The translations under genes were made by a program, and so were the position numbers. The notes below the pieces were generated by a model that was not told where the DNA came from, did not search any database, and worked only from the letters and a program-made list of their open reading frames with translations. Source: Alphaproteobacteria bacterium (GTDB lineage Bacteria; Pseudomonadota; Alphaproteobacteria; Kiloniellales; DSM-21159). From it: a stretch of DNA of 64,000 nucleotides. The stretch covers positions 30,308 through 94,307 of the forward strand of contig JAUILQ010000020.1 in NCBI GenBank assembly GCA_030433005.1, written 5' to 3'. Below are positions 33,275 to 43,393 of the stretch, piece by piece. Within the stretch, counting starts at the first letter, position 1, and each line of letters begins with the position of its first letter.

Positions 33275-33365
33275 GCCGCCCGCCTCCGCTGTCGTGCAGT
33301 GCTCATGGCCAGAGCAACGCGGCGGCGGCCCCTCGGTTTCGGTCCGGCGCCCGGAGGGCCGACTC

Positions 33366-35102
33366 TCAGATGTCGGCGTAGCAGCTGACCTCGGCTGCGC
33401 CGCCCGGATGGGTGACCGCGCCCTTCTCGGCCGGGCCGACCAGCTGGGCGTACTTCCACAGCGCGCCCGAGCGGTAGTCGGTCTCGCGCGGCTGCCACTT
33501 CTTGCGGCGCGTCTCCAGCTCCTCGTCGGAGACCTCGAGGTCGAGCGTGCCCTCGTTGGCGTCGATGACGATGACGTCGCCGTCCTCGAGCAGGCCGATC
33601 GGGCCGCCGACCGCGGCCTCCGGCCCGACGTGGCCGATGCAGAAGCCGCGCGTGCCGCCGGAGAAGCGGCCGTCGGTGATCAGCGCGACCTTCTCGCCCA
33701 GGCCCTGGCCGTAGATCGCCGAGGTCGTCGAGAGCATCTCGCGCATGCCCGGGCCGCCCTTCGGGCCCTCGTAGCGGATGACGATGACGTCGCCCTCCTT
33801 GATCTCGCGGCGCTGGACCGCCGCGAAGGCCTCCTCCTCGCAGTCGAAGCAGCGCGCGTTGCCGCGGAACTTCAGCACCTTCATGCCGGCGACCTTGACG
33901 ATCGCCCCCTCGGGCGCCAGGCGGCCGCGCAGCGTCACCACGCCGCCGGTCGGGGTGATCGGCTTCGCGGTCGAGTAGATCACGTCCTGGTCGGCCGGCA
34001 CGGTCACGTGCTCCAGGTTCTCGGCCAGGGTCTTGCCGTTGACCTGGATGCAGTCGCCGTGCAGGTAGCCGCCGTCGAGCAGCGCCTTCATCAGCACCGG
34101 CACGCCGCCGATGTCGTAGAGGTCCTTGGCGACGTACTTGCCGCCCGGCTTGAGGTCGGCGATGTAGGGCGTCGACTTGAAGATCCGGCCGACCTCGTGG
34201 AGGTCGAAGTCGATGCCGGCCTCGTGGGCGATCGCCGGCAGGTGCAGGCCGCCGTTGGTCGAGCCGCCCGAGGCGGCGACCACGCGCGCGGCGTTCTCCA
34301 GCGACTTGCGGGTCACCAGGTCGCGCGGGCGGATGCCGCTGGCCAGGGCCTGCATGACGACCTGGCCGGACTGCTCGCAGAGCGCATCGCGGCTCTCGTA
34401 CGGCGCCGGCGCGCCGGCCGAGCCGGGGATCGCCAGGCCGATCGCCTCGGAGACGCAGGCCATGGTGTTGGCGGTGAACTGGCCGCCGCAGGAGCCGGCC
34501 GAGGGACAGGCGGCGCACTCCAGGGAGTGCAGGTCCTCGTCGTTCATGTTGCCGGCCTGGTGCTGGCCGACCGCCTCGAAGACGTCCACGACCGTCACGT
34601 CCTTGCCCTTGAAGCGGCCGGGCAGGATCGAGCCGCCGTAGATGAACACGCTCGGCACGTTCAGCCGGACCATCGCCATCATCATGCCGGGCAGCGACTT
34701 GTCGCAGCCGGCGAGCCCGACCAGCGCGTCGTAGCAGTGGCCGCGCATCGTGAGCTCGACGGTGTCGGCGATCGCCTCGCGGCTGGCCAGCGACGACTTC
34801 ATGCCCTGGTGGCCCATGGCAATGCCGTCGGTGACCGTGATCGTGGTGAACTCGCGCGGCGTGCCGCCGGCCGCCTTGACGCCCAGCTTGACCGCCTGGG
34901 CCTGGCGCGACAGCGAGATGTTGCAGGGCGCGGCCTCGTTCCAGCAGGTCGCCACGCCGACGAAGGGCTGGGCGATCTCCTCTGCCGTCATGCCCATGGC
35001 GTAGTAGTAGCTGCGGTGCGGCGCCCGGTCCGGGCCGACCGAGACGTGGCGGCTGGGCAGCTTGGACTTGTCGAACTTGGGCTTGCGGTCGTCGAGCGGC
35101 AT
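33366..35102 (-). CDS. ilvD: Dihydroxy-acid dehydratase
   Basis: IlvD carries out the third step of valine and isoleucine synthesis, dehydrating 2,3-dihydroxy acids with an Fe-S cluster. In the 578-residue product, the cluster cysteines are in [29 protein letters not shown] and [38 protein letters not shown] and [20 protein letters not shown] are the other signatures. ATG 35102 has GGGAGGGAATTCC just upstream. The frame is open well beyond this start, but the extra residues are not IlvD. A 9-bp perfect hairpin lies in the leader. No other ilv genes are near. Confidence 0.96.
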   Translation of the reverse strand: MPLDDRKPKFDKSKLPSRHVSVGPDRAPHRSYYYAMGMTAEEIAQPFVGVATCWNEAAPCNISLSRQAQAVKLGVKAAGGTPREFTTITVTDGIAMGHQGMKSSLASREAIADTVELTMRGHCYDALVGLAGCDKSLPGMMMAMVRLNVPSVFIYGGSILPGRFKGKDVTVVDVFEAVGQHQAGNMNDEDLHSLECAACPSAGSCGGQFTANTMACVSEAIGLAIPGSAGAPAPYESRDALCEQSGQVVMQALASGIRPRDLVTRKSLENAARVVAASGGSTNGGLHLPAIAHEAGIDFDLHEVGRIFKSTPYIADLKPGGKYVAKDLYDIGGVPVLMKALLDGGYLHGDCIQVNGKTLAENLEHVTVPADQDVIYSTAKPITPTGGVVTLRGRLAPEGAIVKVAGMKVLKFRGNARCFDCEEEAFAAVQRREIKEGDVIVIRYEGPKGGPGMREMLSTTSAIYGQGLGEKVALITDGRFSGGTRGFCIGHVGPEAAVGGPIGLLEDGDVIVIDANEGTLDLEVSDEELETRRKKWQPRETDYRSGALWKYAQLVGPAEKGAVTHPGGAAEVSCYADI

Positions 35103-35122
35103 GGAATTCCCTCCCCGGCTTG

Positions 35123-35152
35123 GACCCGGCGCGCGTTCCGGGGCGCCGGGTC
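35123..35152. promoter_or_regulatory. Hairpin in the ilvD leader
   Basis: GACCCGGCG (35123-35131) and CGCCGGGTC (35144-35152) form a perfect 9-bp stem with a 12-base loop, 21 bases before the ilvD start. No T-run follows, so it is not a classic terminator. It could affect translation or mRNA life. Confidence 0.45.
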
Positions 35153-35238
35153 GTCCTCTTTCCGTGTCTTGCCGGGAGGCTAGCCGAAGCGCAAGCGCCC
35201 ATCGACCCCCCGAAGCGGGATAGCGGTCATGCGGGCCG

Positions 35239-37464
35239 CTACTTGCGCTCGGCCTCGTAGGTGCCGTCCCAGCCCTCGGGCAGCGGGCTGCCGCGGCGCG
35301 CCTCGAGGCGGGCGAGGAAGGCGGCGAGCGCCGGCTGCAGCACGGCGTCGGCCCGCTCCGCCAGAGCCCGGAAGCCGCTCTCGGCCGCCGCCCAGTCGCC
35401 CCGGCGATAGGCCTCGAGCGCCGCGCCGTAGTCGCGCGCCAGGGCCTGGAAGCCGGGCTCTCCGGCAACCGTCTCGTCGCCGAGCAGCGCGAAGACGGCG
35501 AGCGGCCGGCTGCGCCCGAGCACCCGGACGCGGTCGATCTCGAGCAGCGCGAAGTCCGGCGCCAGCGCCGCCGTCGCCTCGCCGACCAGCACGTCGAGGC
35601 CGTAGACCTTGGAAAGACCTTCGAGACGCGCGGCGAGGTTCACCGGATCGCCGATCGCCGAGTAGTCGAAGCGCTGCTCCGAGCCCAGGTTGCCGACCAC
35701 GCAGCTGCCGCTGTTGAGCCCGAGGCCGAAGCGCAGCTCGACCGCCTCGCGGCCCGCGGCGCGGTCCTCGGCCGCCCACTGCGGCGCCAGCGCCGCCAGC
35801 CGTTCGCGCATCGCCAGGGCGCCCCGCAGGGCGCGTGCCGCATGGTCGGCCTGGTCGAGCGGCGCGTTCCAGAACGCCATGATCGCATCGCCGATGTACT
35901 TGTCGATGGTCGCGCCCTGGTCGAGCAGCGCCTCGGTCATCGGCGTCAGGAAGCGGTTCAGGCGGGCGGTGAGAACCTCCGGCGGCAGGCTCTCCGAGAG
36001 CGCCGTGAAGCCCCGGATGTCGGCGAACAGGATCGTCAGCTCGCGGCTCTCGCCGCCGAGCTTCAGGCCCTCCGGCCGCTCGGCCAGGCGCTCGACCAGG
36101 GCCGGCGCGAGGTAGCGCGAGAAGGCCCGGCGCACCTGGCTGCGCTCGCGCTCGCTGAAGGCGAAGCGCGCCGTGGTCATGGCGAGATAGACCAGCAGCG
36201 TCGCGAGCGCGGGGAACAGCGGATCGAGCAGGAAGCCGAAGCGGTCGAAGGCGAACCAGGCGCCGGCCAGGCCGGCCGCGAAGGCGGCCGCGCCGAGCAG
36301 CGCCGCGCCGAGCGGCCCGACCGCCGGCAGCAGCAGGATCATCACCAGGCCGGCGACGACCAGTCCCACGAGCTCCGCGCCGGGCGCCCAGTCCGGACGC
36401 ACCAGGAACTGGCCGGCGATCATCTGCTCGATCGCCTCGGCGTGGATCTGCACGCCGGGGACCGCCCCAGACAGCGGCGTCGCCCGCTGGTCGCGCAGTC
36501 CCTGGGCGCTGGCGCCGATCAGCACGATGTGGCCGGCGACGCGCTCCTGCAGGCCGCGCCAGTCGGGCTCGAAGAGGCGCGCCGCGGAAACCATGCGGTC
36601 CGGTTGCGGCTCGCCGTGCCACAGCCAGAACTCGCCGTCATGCGTCACCGGCACCGCGAAGTTGCCGATCTTCACCGTCGTCAGGCCGCCGGGCGCGCCG
36701 AAGGAGATCTCGCCCGAAGCGTCGGCGGCGCGGGTCAGGATCGTCGAGGCGCCCTGGGCGACGCGCAGGCTCTCGGCCGAGAGGCCGACGACCAGGCGGT
36801 CGCCGACGGCCTGCAGCAGCGGAATCCGCCGGATCACGCCGTCCCGGTCGGGCGTGAAGGTGATGCTGCCGTGCCCCGTCAGGCCCTGCTCGAGCAGCGG
36901 CAGGTTGCGCACGGTCGAGGGAAAGTCCCGGACGAACTGCCGCGGGTCGCTGCCGCCGAACGCGAAGCCGGCGCCGCGCGGCGCCTGCGGATCGCCGCTG
37001 TCGTCGCCGAGCAGGGCCACGGCGCCGACCACCGGCGCTCGCTCGAAGCTCTTCGAGAGCACGACGTCGTGGTCCTGGAGCGTCTCGATGACCGCCTCCA
37101 GCGCCTCTCGGTCCCCCCGGTCGGGCAGCGCCCCGAGGAGGTTCCGCGGGGAGGTCCGGTCGGGCTCCGCGAAGACGACGTCGAAGCCGATCGACGCCGC
37201 CCCGAGCGCGTGCAGGCGCTCGACCAGCGTGGCGATCACGGTGCGTGGCCAGGGCCACTGGCCGAGCGCGTCGAGCGCCGCCTCGTCGATCGTGACCACG
37301 CGCACCGGCAGGTCCGCGGGCACCGGGCGGGGCTGGAGCTGCTGGTAGAGGTCGAAGGCGCGCAAGCGCGCCAGGCGCAGCGCCTCGGGATCGAGCACGC
37401 GCAGCCACGCCAGCCCGGCGAGCACGACCAGCCCGGTCGCAACGACCAGCCAGCGCCGCCTCAT
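35239..37464 (-). CDS. CHASE2-domain class III adenylate cyclase
   Basis: The 741-residue protein has an N-terminal membrane helix (about 5-22) and a large periplasmic CHASE2 domain: [20 protein letters not shown] at about 49-68, and [13 protein letters not shown]. Three close membrane helices follow (about 340-415). A cytoplasmic class III cyclase domain comes next (about 470-650): [16 protein letters not shown] and [16 protein letters not shown] hold the metal-binding Asp and substrate Lys, and [20 protein letters not shown] the transition-state region. A TPR-like tail ends it. Lys plus a small polar residue favours ATP over GTP. It is last in the barrel-FecR-cyclase operon (22-bp gap). The product is most likely cAMP, made in answer to a periplasmic signal. 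Confidence 0.92.
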   Translation of the reverse strand: MRRRWLVVATGLVVLAGLAWLRVLDPEALRLARLRAFDLYQQLQPRPVPADLPVRVVTIDEAALDALGQWPWPRTVIATLVERLHALGAASIGFDVVFAEPDRTSPRNLLGALPDRGDREALEAVIETLQDHDVVLSKSFERAPVVGAVALLGDDSGDPQAPRGAGFAFGGSDPRQFVRDFPSTVRNLPLLEQGLTGHGSITFTPDRDGVIRRIPLLQAVGDRLVVGLSAESLRVAQGASTILTRAADASGEISFGAPGGLTTVKIGNFAVPVTHDGEFWLWHGEPQPDRMVSAARLFEPDWRGLQERVAGHIVLIGASAQGLRDQRATPLSGAVPGVQIHAEAIEQMIAGQFLVRPDWAPGAELVGLVVAGLVMILLLPAVGPLGAALLGAAAFAAGLAGAWFAFDRFGFLLDPLFPALATLLVYLAMTTARFAFSERERSQVRRAFSRYLAPALVERLAERPEGLKLGGESRELTILFADIRGFTALSESLPPEVLTARLNRFLTPMTEALLDQGATIDKYIGDAIMAFWNAPLDQADHAARALRGALAMRERLAALAPQWAAEDRAAGREAVELRFGLGLNSGSCVVGNLGSEQRFDYSAIGDPVNLAARLEGLSKVYGLDVLVGEATAALAPDFALLEIDRVRVLGRSRPLAVFALLGDETVAGEPGFQALARDYGAALEAYRRGDWAAAESGFRALAERADAVLQPALAAFLARLEARRGSPLPEGWDGTYEAERK

Positions 37465-37486
37465 CTAGCCTGCCGGCCGGGCCATG

Positions 37487-38920
37487 TCACTGCAGGCCCG
37501 GGCTCCGCCCGTCCTGCCGGGCGGCGTCGACGATGATCGCCCGTCCCGTGGTCTCGGTGTCGAACACGAGCCGGAAGTCGCCGGACAGCTCGCTGGCCAC
37601 GAACTCGCGCCCGGAGATGACCATGTAGCTGCCGTCGCGGATCTCGTCGGTCTCGTCGGGATTGAACTGCTCGAAGCGCGCGAAGCCGTCGACGCCCTCG
37701 TCGAAGCGGATGTTGTCGATCACCACGGTGCGGTCGAAGTCGTCCGCCCGCAGTCTCAGGCCCGACTGGGCGTCGCCGAGCATGCGGTTGCCGAAGTCGA
37801 TGGTCAGCGACAACAGCGAGGTGCCGCGGCTGGTCGTGGGCCCGTCGTCCGGGTCGTCGACGGTCAGCGAGAAGCTGCCCTCGCCGCGGAAGTGATCGAC
37901 CGCGGTCGAGTTCAGCGAATCGATGCGGGCGATGGTCTCGGGATCCATCGGCTCGAAGACCTCGTCGGCCATCTCGGTCACCTCCGTCGCGAGCTGCAGC
38001 TCGGCCTCCGTCTCGGAGGTGTCGATCGAGAACTCGCTCTCGATCGAGGTGCCGCTGCGAGCGCCGCGGCCGTCGGGGTCGTCGGGCTCGCTGGAGAAGG
38101 CGACCGTCGAGACGCCCTCGACCTGCTGCTCGACGGACAGCGAGCCGAAGGCCGCGGTCGTCGTCACGCCCGACTCGCCGACCGGATCGACCGGACCGCC
38201 GGAGCCGCCCCCGGCGTCCTGCTGGCCGGTCCCCGCGGGCCGCGCCGAGAGCGCCTGGGCGAAGCGCTGGCGCAGCTCGGGCGTCGCCAGGAAGGGCGCC
38301 TGAGGGGCGCCGCCGAGCGGCACGAAGGTGGCGAAGCCCGGGCGTTCCAGCTCGACGCTGCTGCCCTGCGCCGAAACCGTGACGAGCCCGCGTCGCTCGA
38401 AGGCGTCGTTGCCGCGCCCGGGCCCGTCCAGCATCACGAAGCTGCCGGTGGGCGTGACCAGCGCGCTGACGATGGTGCCGCGAACGCCGATCGTGCCCTC
38501 GGGCAGGCGCAGGTCGACCTGCTCCGGGTCCTGCGCCGAGAGGCCGCCGGAGACGAAACGGAAGGCGCCCTTGACGAGGTCGGCGGCGAGGCGCCCCTCG
38601 CCGGTCGAGGGATCGAAGACGAACGAGTCGATAACCAATTGGGCGTTGGCGCCGATGGTGAAGACCGACTCGTCGAGCAGCAGCAGCTGCATGCCCGAGG
38701 AATCGGCCGTCTCGACGGCGTCGCCGAACAGCACGTCCTCGCCGCCCGCAACCGCGCGCACCTCTCTGGAAACCACCGATGTCAGCTGAACGTCGCCGCG
38801 GACCGCGGCGGAGATCCCGGCCAGGTCGCCGGGCGCCGCCTGGGCGCCCCCGCCGGCCGCCAGGCCCGACCCCAAGGCGATCGCCAGGACGATCGGAGCC
38901 ACACGGGTGAAAAGGTCCAT
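37487..38920 (-). CDS. Secreted FecR-domain protein
   Basis: The 477-residue product begins with a signal peptide (MDLFTRVAPIVLAIALGSGL, cut near AQA-AP). A FecR domain spans about 35-185, with GEDVLFGDAVETADSSGMQL, LAADLVKGAFRFVSGG and the hallmark PEGTIGVRGTIVSALVTPTG. The long remainder is acidic and Ser/Thr-rich, then forms a predicted beta-rich region (SLLSLTIDFGNRMLG to FRLVFDTETTGRAI). There is no sigma or anti-sigma partner and no membrane anchor, so it is not a classic FecR regulator. It sits between the outer-membrane barrel gene (65-bp gap) and the CHASE2 cyclase (22-bp gap), which suggests it links the two in the periplasm. Confidence 0.85.
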   Translation of the reverse strand: MDLFTRVAPIVLAIALGSGLAAGGGAQAAPGDLAGISAAVRGDVQLTSVVSREVRAVAGGEDVLFGDAVETADSSGMQLLLLDESVFTIGANAQLVIDSFVFDPSTGEGRLAADLVKGAFRFVSGGLSAQDPEQVDLRLPEGTIGVRGTIVSALVTPTGSFVMLDGPGRGNDAFERRGLVTVSAQGSSVELERPGFATFVPLGGAPQAPFLATPELRQRFAQALSARPAGTGQQDAGGGSGGPVDPVGESGVTTTAAFGSLSVEQQVEGVSTVAFSSEPDDPDGRGARSGTSIESEFSIDTSETEAELQLATEVTEMADEVFEPMDPETIARIDSLNSTAVDHFRGEGSFSLTVDDPDDGPTTSRGTSLLSLTIDFGNRMLGDAQSGLRLRADDFDRTVVIDNIRFDEGVDGFARFEQFNPDETDEIRDGSYMVISGREFVASELSGDFRLVFDTETTGRAIIVDAARQDGRSPGLQ

Positions 38921-38985
38921 CAGACCCCTGCCCTCGCCGTTGGCGCTTCCCGGGGGCGTCCGCGCGATCCGCTCTGGCCGGCCGC

Positions 38986-40404
38986 TCAAAACCGGAAGCT
39001 CCGGGTGAAGAGGACCTGCGCGCGCCGCGACAGGAAGTCGTAGTTCGGGATGTTGGAAACGCTCCGCTGCTGTTCAAGGCTGACGAGAACCTGGACGCCC
39101 TCGAGGGCCTCGGCGAGATCCGGCAGCGGGGCGGCGAAGAGCGACAGCGGCGCGCCGTAGCTGACCCGGGCGACATAGTCGACCTCGCTCCGGGTCTCGC
39201 CGGAGACGAAGCGGTCGGGACCGAAGTAGCCGCGGTGCCGCGCGACGAAGTCGCCGCGCAGGAACTGCCCATGGTCGAGCACCAGCGTCGGCGAGAGCCG
39301 CAGCGCGTGGGCGTGGTAGCCCTCGTAGTCGCGCCGCGCTTCCTTGGTCGTGCGCGAGCCGCTCAGCTCGAACGAGACGCGCGGCAGCGCCTGCCAGCGC
39401 AGGCCGGCCGAGAGCCGCTTGCGCAACCCGGTGCGGTCCTCGCCGCTCGGCGCAGCGCGCACGTCGTCGAAGTTCTCGTCGTCGAGCGCCGCCTCGACGA
39501 AGGGTTCGAGGTCGGGCAGCGCCTGCCACGCCAGGCGCACCTCGGCGCCGAGCGCGCTCACGTAGTTCTGGTCCGCCAGGCGCACCAGGTCGGCGCCGAC
39601 CGAAGGGGTCAGCGTGAAAGGCCCGAAGTAGAGCGACAGTCCGGCCTCCGCCCCCACGACCTCCAGATCCAGATCGTTCTCGTGCAGCTGGTCGGCGCCG
39701 TAGTAGCTGGCCTCGGCGAAGAAGACGTGCCCGGCCTGGCTGCCGAGCTCGTGGGCGACACGGGCCCGCGCCAGGGTGACGATCGCGCTGTCGCCGCGCT
39801 CGGGATCCGCCTGCACCGGGAAATCGAGGAACAGCCGGGTGCCGCCGAGCGGCTCCTGCGTGCGGTTGTCGTCGTAGCGCAGGCCGCCGGCGAGGGTCAG
39901 GGTGAAGCGCGTGCGGCGCTGCGCCTCGGCGATCGCCTCCAGGGCCTGCTCGGCCTGCCGGCGCTGCTCGGGCGGCAGCTTGCCGGCCAGAGCGGCGGCC
40001 AGCTCGCGCTCCGCGCCGCCGTACTCGCGCAGGCGATAGAGCACCAGGCCGTGGAGCAGCCGGACCTGCGGCTGCTCGGGCGCCAGCAGCAGGATCCGTT
40101 CCAGGGTGGCGCTGGCGCCCTTGAGATCGCCGCGCGCCAGCTGCGTGCGGGCATAGGCGACGTTCAGCGCCAGATTGTCGGGATCGCGCAGCACCTCGCC
40201 CCAGGTGACCGCCGGCACCTCGTCCGTGAGCCGGCCGCGCCGCTCGCGCTCGAGGCGCTCCAGCTGGTCGATGACATCGGAGGTCGGCAGGGCCGGCGGC
40301 TCGGTGGGGGCAGCCGGGGAACTACGCTGCGCGGACGCCGCCTGCACGATGCAGAGCGACGCCAACAGGACGATCGAGACGAATGCGCCGCCCGAAGACC
40401 GCAA
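38986..40404 (-). CDS. Outer-membrane beta-barrel protein with periplasmic TPR region
   Basis: The 472-residue product starts at TTG 40404. An in-frame stop lies three codons upstream, and AAGGGGG stands 9 bases before the TTG. A signal peptide (cut near ASA-Q) is followed by TPR-like helices at about 65-165 (NLALNVAYARTQLARGDLKG, LLLAPEQPQVRLLHGLVLYR). A predicted barrel starts at FTLTLAGGLRYDDNR and ends in ARRAQVLFTRSFRF; the terminal Phe is an outer-membrane assembly signal. The plan resembles surface-lipoprotein-assembly-modifier (Slam/DUF560) barrels. It leads the operon with FecR and cyclase genes behind a candidate promoter. Confidence 0.82.
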   Translation of the reverse strand: MRSSGGAFVSIVLLASLCIVQAASAQRSSPAAPTEPPALPTSDVIDQLERLERERRGRLTDEVPAVTWGEVLRDPDNLALNVAYARTQLARGDLKGASATLERILLLAPEQPQVRLLHGLVLYRLREYGGAERELAAALAGKLPPEQRRQAEQALEAIAEAQRRTRFTLTLAGGLRYDDNRTQEPLGGTRLFLDFPVQADPERGDSAIVTLARARVAHELGSQAGHVFFAEASYYGADQLHENDLDLEVVGAEAGLSLYFGPFTLTPSVGADLVRLADQNYVSALGAEVRLAWQALPDLEPFVEAALDDENFDDVRAAPSGEDRTGLRKRLSAGLRWQALPRVSFELSGSRTTKEARRDYEGYHAHALRLSPTLVLDHGQFLRGDFVARHRGYFGPDRFVSGETRSEVDYVARVSYGAPLSLFAAPLPDLAEALEGVQVLVSLEQQRSVSNIPNYDFLSRRAQVLFTRSFRF

Positions 40405-40444
40405 AAAGCACTACCCCCTTGGCCGCTCTTCCCGCGCCGCCGGC

Positions 40445-40473
40445 AGTGTATCGGCGCAGCATCAGGCGGGCAA
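40445..40473 (-). promoter_or_regulatory. Candidate promoter for the barrel-FecR-cyclase operon
   Basis: On the minus strand: TTGCCC (40473-40468), a 17-bp spacer and TACACT (40450-40445), 40 bp before the TTG start. Four of six bases match in each box. Confidence 0.4.
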
Positions 40474-40507
40474 GAATGGCGGGCCGCTGGCGGGCCGCCC
40501 GGCCGGG

Positions 40508-43177
40508 CTACATGCCCTCCAGCCGGGCCATGGCCAGGCGCAGGCGGTCGCGCGTCGCGACCAGCTCGTCGCGCCGCTCCCGGTTCTCGGCGATCACCGC
40601 CTCCGGGGCCTTCGAGAGGAACTGCTCGTTGCCGAGCTTGCCGTCGACCTTGGCCAGCTCCTTGTCCAGCTTGCCGATCTCCTTTTCCAGGCGCTTGCGC
40701 TCGGCGCCGACGTCGATGACCGAGCCGAGCGGCAGGCCGTAGGTCGCCTCCTCGACAACGAACTGCACCGCGTCCTTGGGAAAGGCGTCCGGCACCGGAC
40801 GGACCTCCTTGAGCCGGGCGAGGCGGCGCAGCGGCTCGCCCAGCTCGGTCAGGCGGCGCTCGGTCTCCGGCGCCGCGTCGCGCACCAGCAGGTCCAGCTC
40901 CGCGGCCGGCGGCACCGACATCTCGGCGCGCAGCGAGCGCACCTGGGTGATCGCCTCGATCAGCCAGTCGATCTCGCGCATCGCCTCGGGGCTCGCCGGC
41001 AGCTCGTCCGGCGTGCCCAGCCGGGCCGTCATCAGCAGGCGTTGGTCGCTCGGCGCGAAGGCCGGCCAGAGCTCCTCGGTGACGAAGGGCATGAAGGGGT
41101 GCAGAACGCGCAGCAGACGGTTCATGACGAAGCCGGCGGTCGCCCGGACCTCGGCGGCGGCGGCTTCGTCGGCGCCGTTCAGCACCGGCTTGGCCAGCTC
41201 GATGTACCAGTCGCAGAAGGCGTTCCAGGTGAACTGGTAGAGCTGGCTGGCGGCATCGTTGAGGCGATAGGCGGCGACCGACGCCGCGACCTCGCGCTCC
41301 AGGCCGGCCAGCTTGGTGACGATCCAGCGGTTCACCGTCAGGCGGTTGACCGAGGGGTCGTAGCCGGTTACGTAGCCGACGCCGTTGAGCTGGCAGAAAC
41401 GCGCGGCGTTCCACAGCTTGGTCGCGAAGTTGCGGTAGCCGGCGACCCGCTCCGGCGCCAGCTTGACGTCGCGGCCCGGCACCGCCAGCGAGGACAGGGT
41501 GAAGCGCAGCGCGTCGGCGCCGTACTCGTCGATCAATTCCAGGGGGTCGATGATGTTGCCCTTGGACTTCGACATCTTCTGGCCGTACTGGTCGCGCACC
41601 AGGGCGTGGATGTAGACGGCGCGGAACGGCACTTCGCCCATGAAGTGCAGGCCCATCATCATCATGCGGGCGACCCAGAAGAAGATGATGTCGAAGCCGG
41701 TGACCAGCACGTCGCCCGGGTAGTAGCGCGCCAGGTCGCGCTGCGCCGCCGCCTCCTCGCTCGGCCAGCCGAGCGTCGAGAAGGGCCAGAGGCCGGACGA
41801 GAACCAGGTGTCGAGCACGTCCTCGTCGCGCCTCAGCTCGACCGCCTTGCCGTAGTGCCGCTCGGCGGCGGCCTGCGCCTCCTCCTCGGTCATCTCGACG
41901 AAGATCTCGCCGTCGGGTCCGTACCAGGCCGGCACCTGGTGGCCCCACCAGAGCTGGCGCGAGATGCACCAGGGCTGGATGTTGCGCATCCACTCGAAGA
42001 AGACGTTCTCCCACTGCCGCGGCACGAACACCGTGCGGCCCTGCTCGACCGCCTCGATGCAGGGCTGCGCCAGGGTCTTGGCGTCGACGTACCACTGGTC
42101 GGTCAGCCAGGGCTCGACGGCGACGCCCGAGCGGTCGCCGTGGGGCACCATGTGCAGATGGTCGTCGATGCGCTCCAGCAGGCCGGCCGCCTCGATCTCG
42201 GCGACCACCTTCTTGCGCGCCTCGTAGCGGTCGAGGCCGCGGTAGGCCTCGGGCACCTCGTCGTTGAGACGGGCCTGGGCGTCGAGGATGTTGATCATCT
42301 CGAGGCCGTGCCGGCGGCCGACCTCGAAGTCGTTGAAGTCGTGGGCCGGGGTGATCTTGACGGCACCAGAGCCGGTCTCGGGGTCGGCGTAGTCGTCGGC
42401 GACGATCGGGATGCGGCGGCCGACGATCGGCAGCACGACCTGCTTGCCGATCAGGTCGGCATAGCGCTCGTCCTCGGGATGGACGGCGACCGCGGTGTCG
42501 CCGAGCATCGTCTCCGGCCGGGTCGTCGCGACCACGATGTGGCGGCCCTCCTGCCCCTCGATCGGGTAGCGGAAGTGCCACAGATGGCCCTGCACCTCGG
42601 TCTGCTGCACCTCGAGGTCGGAGATCGCGGTGAGCAGCTTGGGGTCCCAGTTGACCAGCCGCTTGTCACGGTAGATCAGGCCCTCGCGGTGCAGCCGCAC
42701 GAAGACCAGGCGCACCGCGTGGGACAGCCCCTCGTCCATGGTGAAGCGCTCGCGCTTCCAGTCCGGCGAGGCGCCGAGGCGGCGCAGCTGGCGGTTGATC
42801 GCACCGCCGGAATGGGCCTTCCACTCCCAGACCTTGTCGACGAATTTCTCGCGCCCCAGGTCGCGGCGGTTGACGCCCTGCTCGGCGAGCTGGCGCTCGA
42901 CGACCATCTGCGTGGCGATGCCGGCGTGGTCGGAGCCGGGCTGCCAGAGCACGTCGCGGCCCTGCATGCGGTGCCAGCGCACCAGCACGTCCTGGATCGT
43001 GAAGGTCAGCGCGTGGCCCATGTGCAGGCTGCCGGTGACGTTCGGCGGCGGCATCATGATCGTGTAGGGCTGGGCGCTGGATTCCGGATCGCAGGCGAAG
43101 CGGCCGCTGTCCTCCCAGCGCTGGTACTGGCGGGCCTCGGCCTCCTGCGGGCGATAGGTCTTGTCGAGCTCGGCCAT
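40508..43177 (-). CDS. valS: Valyl-tRNA synthetase
   Basis: ValRS charges tRNA-Val and edits mis-attached threonine. The 889-residue class I enzyme has the HIGH region MPPPNVTGSLHMGHALTF, the editing domain with TTRPETMLGDTAVAVHPED, and KMSKS in QKMSKSKGNIIDP. The C-terminal coiled-coil arm is GAERKRLEKEIGKLDKELAK. ATG 43177 has CAGGAGACC upstream; the frame is open further but without ValRS similarity. A promoter candidate lies 74 bp before the start. The PopZ-like gene lies upstream on the same strand. Confidence 0.97.
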   Translation of the reverse strand: MAELDKTYRPQEAEARQYQRWEDSGRFACDPESSAQPYTIMMPPPNVTGSLHMGHALTFTIQDVLVRWHRMQGRDVLWQPGSDHAGIATQMVVERQLAEQGVNRRDLGREKFVDKVWEWKAHSGGAINRQLRRLGASPDWKRERFTMDEGLSHAVRLVFVRLHREGLIYRDKRLVNWDPKLLTAISDLEVQQTEVQGHLWHFRYPIEGQEGRHIVVATTRPETMLGDTAVAVHPEDERYADLIGKQVVLPIVGRRIPIVADDYADPETGSGAVKITPAHDFNDFEVGRRHGLEMINILDAQARLNDEVPEAYRGLDRYEARKKVVAEIEAAGLLERIDDHLHMVPHGDRSGVAVEPWLTDQWYVDAKTLAQPCIEAVEQGRTVFVPRQWENVFFEWMRNIQPWCISRQLWWGHQVPAWYGPDGEIFVEMTEEEAQAAAERHYGKAVELRRDEDVLDTWFSSGLWPFSTLGWPSEEAAAQRDLARYYPGDVLVTGFDIIFFWVARMMMMGLHFMGEVPFRAVYIHALVRDQYGQKMSKSKGNIIDPLELIDEYGADALRFTLSSLAVPGRDVKLAPERVAGYRNFATKLWNAARFCQLNGVGYVTGYDPSVNRLTVNRWIVTKLAGLEREVAASVAAYRLNDAASQLYQFTWNAFCDWYIELAKPVLNGADEAAAAEVRATAGFVMNRLLRVLHPFMPFVTEELWPAFAPSDQRLLMTARLGTPDELPASPEAMREIDWLIEAITQVRSLRAEMSVPPAAELDLLVRDAAPETERRLTELGEPLRRLARLKEVRPVPDAFPKDAVQFVVEEATYGLPLGSVIDVGAERKRLEKEIGKLDKELAKVDGKLGNEQFLSKAPEAVIAENRERRDELVATRDRLRLAMARLEGM

Positions 43178-43250
43178 CGCCGGTCGGTCTCCTGGGCAAA
43201 GAAGGTCAGGTCTCGGGCCCCGCTGAGGCGGATCAGGGGACGGGCCGGCA

Positions 43251-43278
43251 ACCATAGTCGCCGGACGTGCCTTGTCCA
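43251..43278 (-). promoter_or_regulatory. Candidate promoter for valS
   Basis: Minus strand: TGGACA (43278-43273), a 16-bp spacer and TATGGT (43256-43251). The -35 box matches the consensus at five of six bases. Confidence 0.5.
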
Positions 43279-43393
43279 GTGCGGCAGCGGCGCGAGCGGT
43301 CGGGAAGCGTCACGGACAAGCGGCGCGGCCATCGCCGAGGTGCGGCCGGACCTGTCGCCGGGGCCGCGAGCGGGGCGGGCGTCGCGGAGAGGC

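Noticed and set aside
35103..35468. N-terminal extension of IlvD to about 700 residues
   Set aside because: It runs into the cyclase gene, while ATG 35102 has a strong ribosome site and starts a normal-length IlvD.
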